From a virus, in IMG/VR virus record IMGVR_UViG_3300005581_000108, positions 1 to 26,568 of that record: 26,568 nucleotides of DNA; one strand, given 5' to 3'. Positions 5,783 through 11,589 of the stretch are shown here, one piece after another. A program made the position numbers and the translations under genes. Numbering within the stretch: position 1 is the first letter of the stretch; the number at the start of each line of letters is the position of its first letter. The notes beneath the pieces are model-generated. The model was not told the origin of the DNA. It saw nothing but the letters and a program-made list of their open reading frames with translations, and did no database searches.

Positions 5783-6359
5783 GGATATAACTTTAGAAAG
5801 CAACGCGGAATATATTGTAGAGCCAATTGTTTCATGGGAATATTTTTCAAAGTCAGAGGGAATGGGGGTAGATTCTGAGGGTGCGGATATAGAAAAACTA
5901 GATATTCATACACGATCAATAGCCATTCAGCTTATAGCGTGGGCAAATAACCCACAAAAAACTCTGTATCTTTGGGGTGCACCTGGTTGTGGTAAGACAT
6001 TTGCGGGAATTGCCATTTTAAAACACGTGTTTAATAAGTATAAAAAACCATGGATACGCTATTTAGAGGCCTCTTTGATTACAGATATAGGAAAGAAAAA
6101 AGGAACATCATTTCTCCAAGACACCTATGCGGAGTGTGATCTTTTGATGGTGGATGATTTAGGGGTATCAATGCCTGCAGAATGGGAGCAGAGGTACACT
6201 TACGACCTTTTCGACAGACGTTGCCAGCGTTTAGATAAGCCAACAATTGTCACAAGCAACCTATCAAAAAAAGAATTAACAAAAGTAGTAACAGAGCGGG
6301 TAGTTTCACGATTACGAGGCCAAGAGTTTGAATTTATAACAGGAGACCTCAGAAACTAG
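5769..6359 (+). CDS. DnaC-like helicase loader ATPase
   Basis: 196 aa from the chosen start. AAA+ motifs are clear: Walker A GAPGCGKT at 70-77, Walker B LLMVDDLG at 125-132, sensor 1 TIVTSN at 159-164, and a C-terminal Arg-rich box ERVVSRLRG at 177-184 that would hold the arginine finger. The protein is short, in the DnaC/IstB-type loader range. I chose the ATG at 5769, inside the end of the initiator gene, with GGAGGG about 11 nt upstream; the frame is open back to 5730, but that start has no better signal. It should load the host replicative helicase at the phage origin together with the initiator, with which it overlaps by 14 bp. Confidence 0.9.
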   Translation: MKQFKDITLESNAEYIVEPIVSWEYFSKSEGMGVDSEGADIEKLDIHTRSIAIQLIAWANNPQKTLYLWGAPGCGKTFAGIAILKHVFNKYKKPWIRYLEASLITDIGKKKGTSFLQDTYAECDLLMVDDLGVSMPAEWEQRYTYDLFDRRCQRLDKPTIVTSNLSKKELTKVVTERVVSRLRGQEFEFITGDLRN

Positions 6360-6449
6360 CGTTTAAACGCATTTAATACCACCTAGAACGAGCGATCTTG
6401 TGTTAAACGCAAGATTGTAAGCCTAAAACGCGTTCGTTGATTCTAGGTG
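6359..6449 (+). promoter_or_regulatory. Structured intergenic element with AAACGC repeats
   Basis: The gap between the loader and the next gene starts with the perfect 12-bp palindrome GCGTTTAAACGC (6359-6370). A two-tier stem follows: CACCTAG (6380-6386) with CTAGGTG (6443-6449), then AACGAGCG (6387-6394) with CGTTCGTT (6431-6438, one G-T pair), enclosing a hairpin ATCTTG (6395-6400)/CAAGAT (6410-6415). AAACGC recurs at 6365, 6405 and 6426. It could be a structured RNA leader, a protein-binding site or a secondary origin element. The T run of a terminator is absent. Confidence 0.5.
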
Positions 6450-6470
6450 CCTTAAAACAAGAAATCAGAA

Positions 6471-6502
6471 AACTCAACCAAAACCAGAAAAAGGACCAAA
6501 TG
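6471..6502 (+). repeat. Leader motif copy h (variant, ends at a start codon)
   Basis: AACTCAACCAAAACCAG followed by AAAAAGGACCAAATG. The first half has one change from the AACCCAACCA core. The second half merges a ribosome site with the ATG of the lipoprotein-like gene, as in copies a and b. Confidence 0.5.
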
Positions 6503-6715
6503 AAACATAAATTGGATAGTTTAGACAAGTTGTTGTTAGCAATTAGCTTTTTTTCGGCCACCTGTTTTTTAATAACAGTTACACAAGGATGTTCTTATAC
6601 AAACAAGAAGATGGGACAAAACGACGATTGGATTGGCGAAGAGATTGTAGAAGAGGTAATTAAATCACAAACAGGCTTGAGAGTAGATCTTACGCCAGAA
6701 TCACAAGAGAGGTAG
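6500..6715 (+). CDS. Small membrane or lipoprotein-like protein
   Basis: 71 aa. A short basic N-terminus (MKHKLDSLDK) precedes a hydrophobic segment at residues 11-28 (LLLAISFFSATCFLITVT) and a QGC at 29-31 that resembles a lipobox, so export and lipid attachment at Cys31 are possible. The soluble part (WIGEEIVEEVIKSQTGLRVD, then LTPESQE) has the acidic 'EEVI..TG..VDLTP' ending seen in small phage proteins encoded near replication genes. The ATG at 6500 has AAGGA upstream; the frame also opens at a TTG at 6437, which is rejected. The function is unknown; an envelope location is inferred from the sequence only. Confidence 0.65.
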   Translation: MKHKLDSLDKLLLAISFFSATCFLITVTQGCSYTNKKMGQNDDWIGEEIVEEVIKSQTGLRVDLTPESQER

Positions 6716-6724
6716 TAGGTTTAA

Positions 6725-7039
6725 ATGAGTAGCATTGATGAGATACGAAAAACGAAAATCAGAGCAGCACTGGAAAACACAAATCTAACATTTGGCTCAC
6801 TAATTAGAACTATTCGTTCGGCATTAGGCGTTAAGTTATACACAGCATGTGAGGAAACGGGTATTGGTGATCAAAAGATGAGGGCTTTTGAATTAGGAAG
6901 ATTTAGCAGGAGGCCAGATGAAACAGACATCAAGTTGCTGGCTGAATATTACGGAATTGAATACGAAAATCTTGTGGACAGAGTTGATAAACACATTGAA
7001 AGATCACGTAAAATGAGAGAGGAGAAGGGGCTTATATGA
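6725..7039 (+). CDS. XRE-family DNA-binding regulator
   Basis: 104 aa. Residues about 25-88 form an XRE-type helix-turn-helix: FGSLIRTIRSALGVKLYTAC for the first helices, then ETGIGDQKMRAFELGRFSRR across the recognition helix and loop, and DIKLLAEYYGIEYENLVDRV for the closing helices. The C-terminus is a short basic helix. It lies 9 bp after the lipoprotein-like gene and overlaps the next gene by 4 bp (ATGA), inside the replication operon. It is the second HTH regulator in the window. It could be a late activator or repressor; the target is unknown. Confidence 0.75.
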   Translation: MSSIDEIRKTKIRAALENTNLTFGSLIRTIRSALGVKLYTACEETGIGDQKMRAFELGRFSRRPDETDIKLLAEYYGIEYENLVDRVDKHIERSRKMREEKGLI

Positions 7040-7239
7040 CTGAATATCAATACACAGATACTCAATCTCTAATTGATAGTAATAAATATCCATTTACGCG
7101 AGAGCAATTTAGATATCTTCTGAGACATCGTGATAAGAACGGGCTTAACAAAGCCGCTCGAAAGATAGGGAAGTGCATTTATTGGCGCTCAGACCTATTT
7201 GACGAATGGATTGAAAGTCATGCAGAAACAACAGAGTGA
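7036..7239 (+). CDS. AlpA/excisionase-like HTH protein
   Basis: 67 aa. The stretch PFTREQFRYLLRHRDKNGLN, followed by KAARKIGKCIYWRSDLFDEW, is the compact winged helix of the AlpA/MerR-like excisionase group: a helix, a turn, a strand pair and the final ...W/F..WI. It starts with ATGA, overlapping the upstream stop, and ends in a GTGA overlap with the next gene. Such proteins act as small regulators or as recombination directionality factors. No integrase is present here, so a regulatory role is as likely as excision. Confidence 0.7.
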   Translation: MTEYQYTDTQSLIDSNKYPFTREQFRYLLRHRDKNGLNKAARKIGKCIYWRSDLFDEWIESHAETTE

Positions 7240-7514
7240 AATATTCGTGGGATATGAAAAAATTAAAAAAGAAGAACGGAGATAAAATACTAGATCTCAT
7301 TTCTGAAGATGAAATACTAGGTCTCATTTCTGAAAACGATTATCTATCATTTATATCAATTCTATCTGAATTATCGAGTTTAGAAATTGATTCTATTTGG
7401 GATAAGGATGAGCAACTTGGACAGATACTCACAGACTCAATAAGTCTATACAAAGGGTTGTTAGAGCTTAAGGAACAGTTTTTTTGGGCTCATGAAAGGA
7501 GGTTCAATAAGTGA
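7236..7514 (+). CDS. Hypothetical acidic protein with internal tandem repeat
   Basis: 92 aa, GTG start at 7236 overlapping the upstream stop (GTGA). An ATG at 7254 is an alternative. The protein is acidic and Leu/Ile-rich, with a 9-residue tandem repeat (DKILDLISE then DEILGLISE) encoded by a 27-bp DNA duplication. The C-terminus (LKEQFFWAHERRFNK) is basic. Its stop overlaps the RusA GTG in the same way. No family recognised; the gene is accepted because of its tight coupling on both sides. Confidence 0.6.
   Translation: MKYSWDMKKLKKKNGDKILDLISEDEILGLISENDYLSFISILSELSSLEIDSIWDKDEQLGQILTDSISLYKGLLELKEQFFWAHERRFNK
7281..7334 (+). repeat. 27-bp tandem duplication
   Basis: Copies at 7281-7307 and 7308-7334 differ at only two bases, both A to G. 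They keep the frame and add nine residues to the host gene. Confidence 0.85.
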
Positions 7515-8287
7515 AGATAACAATATTTGGAGATCCAATTTCCAAAATGAGGCCAAGATTTGCTCGTCGTGGGAAATATGTTTCTACATTTGATCCGCAA
7601 GAAGAGCAAAAGTTAACAATAAAAGAGCTATTAAAACAGCACTTTAAAGAGTGTTTAGAGAGTAATGATGTTAAAATCGCAACAGAGGCCAAAAGATTTG
7701 CCTCTACGCCATTCTTTGAGTGTGAGCTATCGTTTCATATCAAAGCACCAGAAAGTTGGTCTAGCGCACTAAAGAATGAGAAAATATGGGGTATAACGAA
7801 ATGTGACAATAAATGTGACCTAGATAATTACGAGAAGTTCTATCTTGACTGCATGAACAAAATTATATTTAATGATGACAAGCAGATTGTAATCCTAAAA
7901 TCAAGTAAACATTACTCACTGGATCCAAGGGTTGAAATTAATATTTCATCTATATCGTCTAGCGATATTACTGAAGAAGCCAAAGGGGTGTTAAGGGTAT
8001 TAGGTCCAAGCGAGGTTAGGGAATTGTTTGAACTTTGCTACGAATTGCATTGTTTAATTAAGGATGCTCGAGATGATGATGTTAATCCGAATTGTGATCT
8101 CAGTTTTTATGAAGCATATAATGAAATACAACTTTCCAAGACCGCTATAATTTTATCTGAATTGGCTGACAAATATGCTGTACCGTTAAAAAAGATAAAA
8201 ACTAATTACGGAAATCTTTGGAAGGATGTGCGTGAAGATTATACAACTAATAAAGAAGTGGTTTTGTCAAAAAAAACAGAAGACTGA
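7511..8287 (+). CDS. RusA-type Holliday junction resolvase with C-terminal extension
   Basis: 258 aa. The RusA core covers residues 1 to about 150. It has a basic N-terminal motif GDPISKMRPRFARRGKY at 7-23, the metal-binding signature KCDLDNYEKFYLDCMN at 101-116 with D103, D105 and N106, and NDDKQIV at 121-127 with D122/D123. RusA cleaves four-way junctions as a dimer. Known RusA proteins are usually about 120-150 aa; here about 105 further residues follow (from SSDITEEAKGVLRVLG), which I do not recognise. The GTG start has a perfect AAGGAGG 8 nt upstream and overlaps the preceding stop. It likely resolves branched DNA from replication or recombination before packaging. Confidence 0.88.
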   Translation: MKITIFGDPISKMRPRFARRGKYVSTFDPQEEQKLTIKELLKQHFKECLESNDVKIATEAKRFASTPFFECELSFHIKAPESWSSALKNEKIWGITKCDNKCDLDNYEKFYLDCMNKIIFNDDKQIVILKSSKHYSLDPRVEINISSISSSDITEEAKGVLRVLGPSEVRELFELCYELHCLIKDARDDDVNPNCDLSFYEAYNEIQLSKTAIILSELADKYAVPLKKIKTNYGNLWKDVREDYTTNKEVVLSKKTED

Positions 8288-8477
8288 GATAGAAGTCGTT
8301 ATTAAGCGAATTCCTATTATTAACTATCCCGAATTAATGACTTACGTAAATTGCATGATAAATAACCATAAAGGGCGCTTTCTCTCGATTAACTCAGAAG
8401 TTATCGTGACTCAAAGCAATGGGCCAAATTATCTATTCGTTACAATTGTATTTGAAGTCGATAAAGGAGAGAAATAA
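8226..8477 (+). CDS. Hypothetical protein overlapping the RusA 3' end
   Basis: 83 aa if started at 8226, which overlaps RusA by 62 bp in another frame and has GGAAGG directly at the ATG, too close for a normal ribosome site. A GTG at 8232 is also possible. The part beyond the overlap ([20 protein letters not shown], then [20 protein letters not shown] and [10 protein letters not shown]) has alternating hydrophobic strands and looks like a real small alpha/beta protein. The next gene follows after 2 bp with its ribosome site inside this gene. The product is unknown and the true start is uncertain. Confidence 0.5.
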   Translation: MCVKIIQLIKKWFCQKKQKTEIEVVIKRIPIINYPELMTYVNCMINNHKGRFLSINSEVIVTQSNGPNYLFVTIVFEVDKGEK

Positions 8478-8479
8478 GC

Positions 8480-8647
8480 ATGCCACTACACAAGGGAAAT
8501 TCCCCAAAAACCATTGGGAAAAACATTAAAGAACTGAAACAATCTGGTCGTCCACAGAAACAAGCTGTGGCTATTGCGCTATCAACAGCAGGAATAGCAA
8601 AAAAGAAACCCAAGAAACCCAAGAAACCAAAAACCAAAAAGGAATAA
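8480..8647 (+). CDS. Small basic DUF6496-like phage protein
   Basis: 55 aa. The core [19 protein letters not shown], then [12 protein letters not shown] matches the short phage family with the pattern S..TI..NI.EL...[11 protein letters not shown] (DUF6496, from memory). It ends in a Lys/Pro tail ([15 protein letters not shown]), so it is strongly basic and may bind nucleic acid. AAGGAG lies about 10 nt upstream of the ATG. Such proteins occur in the structural or accessory regions of many phages, and their function is not established. Confidence 0.75.
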   Translation: MPLHKGNSPKTIGKNIKELKQSGRPQKQAVAIALSTAGIAKKKPKKPKKPKTKKE

Positions 8648-8655
8648 CAACCACA

Positions 8656-8874
8656 ATGCCACAACAATACACAGTTACCTTTTATTACCTGGACGATAAA
8701 ACTGCCTCGCTTGATCTTGAGGAGCGTTTTATCATTGATTTTATGAACCAATTTGAAGCCGGAAAGACGTTTTACAATGATTTAAAAACAAATCTATTTT
8801 GGTTTAACAAAGAAAAAGTACGGTATGTCACAGCTGTTAGGAAAGAAATGTTTGACCACAGAGAGAATTTCTAA
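8656..8874 (+). CDS. Hypothetical small protein
   Basis: 72 aa, not recognised. It opens with a beta-strand pattern (QYTVTFYYLDDKTASLDL), then a helix (EERFIIDFMNQFEAGKTFYN) and a C-terminal strand (VRYVTAVRKEMF), a compact alpha/beta layout with no Cys and no membrane segment. There is no close ribosome site; the start is preceded by AACAACCACA, which resembles the second half of the dispersed leader motif. It lies 8 bp after the basic protein gene. Confidence 0.55.
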   Translation: MPQQYTVTFYYLDDKTASLDLEERFIIDFMNQFEAGKTFYNDLKTNLFWFNKEKVRYVTAVRKEMFDHRENF

Positions 8875-8876
8875 GA

Positions 8877-8972
8877 ATGGATAAAGTAGAAATTTCAATT
8901 CTTGTTTTTATAGCACTAGCACCGTTGTCTTTTTTTATTCTTATTAAATCTCTTGTATGTCTTATTTTTTGA
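8877..8972 (+). CDS. 31-aa single-span membrane peptide
   Basis: The 31 codons start 2 bp after the preceding stop: MDKVEISILVFIALAPLSFF, then ILIKSLVCLIF. Almost the whole peptide is hydrophobic, as expected for one transmembrane helix, and it fills an otherwise empty gap before the ParB-like gene. The ribosome site is weak (AGAGAG about 10 nt upstream). It may be a real small membrane protein or chance; no function can be assigned. Confidence 0.4.
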   Translation: MDKVEISILVFIALAPLSFFILIKSLVCLIF

Positions 8973-8975
8973 TCT

Positions 8976-9509
8976 ATGATGGAAGATAGCGGAATTATTG
9001 TTAGTTGGCATATAGAAAGCAGAAAGATTGTTGACCTTCGTGATCATTCAAAGAATCCGAGAACTCTGTCTAAACAGCAAGCAATTCACTTAGAGAAAAG
9101 CCTTAGGAAGTTTGGGCTAATAGACAAACCTATTATTAATCTTGATAATGGAATAATAGGCGGTCATCAGCGCATTAGGTTGTTAAAGGCTCTTCAAATA
9201 GAAGAGGTTGAGTGCTGGGTTCCTTCTTTCATGTTAAATCCAAAAGAGGTGGACGAACTCTGTATTAGGTTAAATAAGAATACTGGAGAATTTTGCTGGG
9301 ACACTCTAGCGAATCTATGGGATGGTGACGAGCTTATAAATGCAGGCTTTTCAGAGGGTGAATTGCTTGATGAAAAGGTCGTTACTAAAAAGAAATCATT
9401 GAAAATCATATTAGAATTCGATACTTCTGAAGGAATGCAAGACTGTCTTGCGAGTAAAGAATTCAATGAGATCAAGCGTTTCGACCCTAAGATAAAAGTA
9501 AAAAAATGA
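8976..9509 (+). CDS. ParB/Srx-fold nuclease-like protein
   Basis: 177 aa. Residues about 16-95 match the ParB N-terminal (ParBc) fold: VDLRDHSKNPRTLSKQQAIH, LEKSLRKFGLIDKPIINLDN, and the GGHQRIRLLKAL nucleotide-binding/nuclease motif at about 62-73. The C-terminal part is unassigned and ends in a Lys-rich tail. In phages this domain is often fused to or beside a DNA methyltransferase; none is present here. Two adjacent ATGs (8976, 8979) are possible starts, neither with a clear ribosome site. It may modify or nick DNA, or act as a CTP/DNA-binding regulator; the fold is firmer than the role. Confidence 0.78.
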   Translation: MMEDSGIIVSWHIESRKIVDLRDHSKNPRTLSKQQAIHLEKSLRKFGLIDKPIINLDNGIIGGHQRIRLLKALQIEEVECWVPSFMLNPKEVDELCIRLNKNTGEFCWDTLANLWDGDELINAGFSEGELLDEKVVTKKKSLKIILEFDTSEGMQDCLASKEFNEIKRFDPKIKVKK

Positions 9510-9694
9510 GTATTTTTGATACCAATATTAAGTTGTTACGTTTTTTAAGAGCATATCAAACCCGTCAGTTACATGAGCTCGAATGTATTGTAGAGGAGTT
9601 GGATAGACTGGAATTATACATTGAAGGACTGGAGGATATGATGGAGTTAGTCGAGGAAGAGGATTCTGTTTCTTTGACGGACTGGATGCTATGA
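9506..9694 (+). CDS. Hypothetical acidic coiled-coil protein
   Basis: 62 aa, starting with an ATGA overlap on the ParB-like gene. Most of the protein is a predicted coiled coil with Leu/Ile spacing (LHELECIVEELDRLELYIEG, then LEDMMELVEEEDS) and a strongly acidic centre. It may pair with a neighbour or act as a DNA mimic; neither can be shown. The following 72 bp hold only a small hairpin (GAGGAAC/GTTTCTC near 9714-9731) and no gene. Confidence 0.55.
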   Translation: MSIFDTNIKLLRFLRAYQTRQLHELECIVEELDRLELYIEGLEDMMELVEEEDSVSLTDWML

Positions 9695-9766
9695 TGGAAT
9701 GAATCGAGGAACTAGTGTTTCTCGTGGAACAGATCTAAAAGAAAGTTGAGTATAAAGAATTAGATT

Positions 9767-10204
9767 ATGAGTGTATTACCTCCAAATTATAATTTTGAGC
9801 ATATTGTAGAGGCTCTTTACGAATGCAGAGGGTTTATTATTTCTTCACTTAAATATATTGACGTTAAGTGGGGCTATAAACTGACTAGAGAGGTTCTTAA
9901 TGCAATTATTGTAGAAAACGGAATGAAAGAATGGTTGGATGATATTAGACGTTCTCTAATTGAGGATTCGCTAGCAACGGTGCTTAGGAAGGGTGTGCGA
10001 GAGGGTGATAACGCCTGTTTGTTTTGGGTGTTAGGAAAATATAAACAGCATATTGATTTCTTAGAACCAGCTGAGGAAAACAAGCCTGAGAGGGCTAATG
10101 GTGAAATTACTGACTTCATGAATAACCTAAAGAAAGCAAATGCCGATACAGCCTTTAAGCGAGATGCAGCTAATAGCGTTTCAACAGAGCAATGCTCGAC
10201 TTAA
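9767..10204 (+). CDS. Terminase small subunit (probable)
   Basis: 145 aa. It lies directly upstream of the large terminase and overlaps it by 65 bp, the usual TerS position. The N-terminal half contains a helix-turn-helix-like stretch (SSLKYIDVKWGYKLTREVLN, then AIIVENGMKEWLDDIRR). The motif SLIEDSLATVLRKGVREGDN, followed by ACLFWVLGKYK at about 65-95, matches the oligomerisation helix and '..GD..A..F.L' signature of small terminases. TerS recognises the packaging site and stimulates the motor. Sequence identity to any model is low by eye, so position carries much of the weight. Confidence 0.75.
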   Translation: MSVLPPNYNFEHIVEALYECRGFIISSLKYIDVKWGYKLTREVLNAIIVENGMKEWLDDIRRSLIEDSLATVLRKGVREGDNACLFWVLGKYKQHIDFLEPAEENKPERANGEITDFMNNLKKANADTAFKRDAANSVSTEQCST

Positions 10205-11396
10205 TATATTTGAAGGCCCTGTAAGAGCTGGGAAGTCATTTTCGTCGCTATTGCGTTGGATAGAATTCTGTAGGTCTGGTCCTAAAGGGCCTCTAATACT
10301 TGTTGGACGAACTGACAAGACAATCAAAAGAAACATAATCCTACCACTGCAAGATCTTCTTGGAGATTCCATAGTGTATCACCAACATAAAGGTGAAGTA
10401 ATGCTATGGGATAGGATTATGTATGTTGTTGGAGCTAACGACGATAGAGCAGAAGCTAAGATTAGGGGATCTGAGTTTGCGGGTGCACTTGTCGATGAGG
10501 TGACTTTAATACCAGAAAACTTCATTAAGATGCTGCTTTCGCGATTGTCGGTAGATGGCGCTCAATTCTTCGGAACAACAAACCCGGATAGTCCATTCCA
10601 TTGGTTAAAACGTGATTTTATCGATAGACAAAGCGAGTTGAATATTGAGGTATTCTCCTTCAACATCAACGATAATCCTTCATTGTCAGAAAAATATAAA
10701 TCTGATTTAAGGAAGGAATACCAAGGGTTATGGTATCAGCGCTATATAGAGGGAAGGTGGGTGCTTGCTGAAGGTGCTGTTTACGACTTCTTTGATGAAA
10801 GTCGGCATGTAATAGAGCATCCTCCGGGAACAGCAGATTATTATATTGTTGGCGTTGATTACGGAACAACAAACCCATGCGTCTTTTCTATGATAGGCTA
10901 CTCTGGAGCAACTTACCCTAACATGTGGCTTGATAAGGAGTATTACTATGATTCAAAGGCAAAGCAACGGCAAAAGACAGATTATGAATATGCTAATGAT
11001 TTAGTCGAGTTTATAAAGGGATACAATGTAAAAGCGCTTTACATCGACCCGTCTGCTGCATCATTTAAGCTTGAGTTGCGTAGATCTGGCGTTGCTAATA
11101 TCAGAGATGCAAAGAATGAAGTTTTGGACGGGATTAGATATCAAAGCCAGCTAATCAGTGCTGGAACCTATAAAATATGCCGCTGTTGCACTAATTCCAT
11201 TAAGGAATATAGCACATATTTGTGGGACGAGAAATCTAGTAATCACGGTATTGATAAACCAATGAAAGTAAATGATCACTGCTGTGATGCCCAAAGATAT
11301 GCACTATTTACACACTTTTATGCCAAAACGACTAATGGCATGACAGAGGAGGAAGCAATGTCGATGCAAAAAGTCTATGGTAAAAAATGCTATTAA
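10140..11396 (+). CDS. Terminase large subunit (packaging ATPase/nuclease)
   Basis: 418 aa. ATPase motifs: the deviant Walker A GPVRAGKS at 26-33, Walker B ALVDE with D119/E120, and coupling motif GTTNPDS at 145-151. The RNase-H-like nuclease follows: IVGVDYGTTNP with D240, YIDPSA with D303, and NDHCCDAQRYA with D379/D383. All expected acidic residues are present, so the enzyme appears intact. It pumps DNA into the procapsid and cuts the concatemer, docking on the portal encoded next. The start at 10140 lies inside the TerS gene. Family assignment is firm (PBSX/Terminase_3-6-like); packaging by headful or cos cannot be decided from sequence. Confidence 0.95.
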   Translation: MPIQPLSEMQLIAFQQSNARLNIFEGPVRAGKSFSSLLRWIEFCRSGPKGPLILVGRTDKTIKRNIILPLQDLLGDSIVYHQHKGEVMLWDRIMYVVGANDDRAEAKIRGSEFAGALVDEVTLIPENFIKMLLSRLSVDGAQFFGTTNPDSPFHWLKRDFIDRQSELNIEVFSFNINDNPSLSEKYKSDLRKEYQGLWYQRYIEGRWVLAEGAVYDFFDESRHVIEHPPGTADYYIVGVDYGTTNPCVFSMIGYSGATYPNMWLDKEYYYDSKAKQRQKTDYEYANDLVEFIKGYNVKALYIDPSAASFKLELRRSGVANIRDAKNEVLDGIRYQSQLISAGTYKICRCCTNSIKEYSTYLWDEKSSNHGIDKPMKVNDHCCDAQRYALFTHFYAKTTNGMTEEEAMSMQKVYGKKCY

Positions 11397-11426
11397 TGAT
11401 AAACATAAGTATAACCAAGCGGAGTG

Positions 11427-11471
11427 TGTAAAGCGGCTTTACATAAGAACCAAATGTACAGCTGTTTTACA
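11427..11471 (+). promoter_or_regulatory. Twin 17-bp palindromes (operator-like)
   Basis: TGTAAAGCGGCTTTACA (11427-11443) is a perfect palindrome around one central base. TGTACAGCTGTTTTACA (11455-11471) is a degenerate copy of the same length, 28 bp downstream. TTTACATA also recurs at 11535-11542. The tiny loop makes an RNA hairpin unlikely, so a dimeric DNA-binding protein is the better reading. The pair lies in the 193-bp gene-free gap between terminase and portal. Confidence 0.6.
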
Positions 11472-11477
11472 TAGATA

Positions 11478-11507
11478 GAAACCCAACCAGAGCACAAGAA
11501 CCACAAT
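11478..11507 (+). repeat. Leader motif copy e (upstream of portal gene)
   Basis: GAAACCCAACCA at 11478-11489 and CAAGAACCACAAT at 11495-11507; both halves are present but no start codon follows. It is 83 nt before the portal ATG and 7 bp after the second palindrome. Confidence 0.75.
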
Positions 11508-11589
11508 CGTAAGGAAGTCCCTACCAAGGACGACTTTACATAGCTCCTTTTTCACAAGAAGGCGCGCAATACACTGGATGTATATATAG

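Noticed and set aside
8605-8640. AAACCCAAGAAACCC run resembling the leader motif
   Set aside because: It encodes the Lys/Pro tail of the small basic protein and lacks the CCAACCA core.
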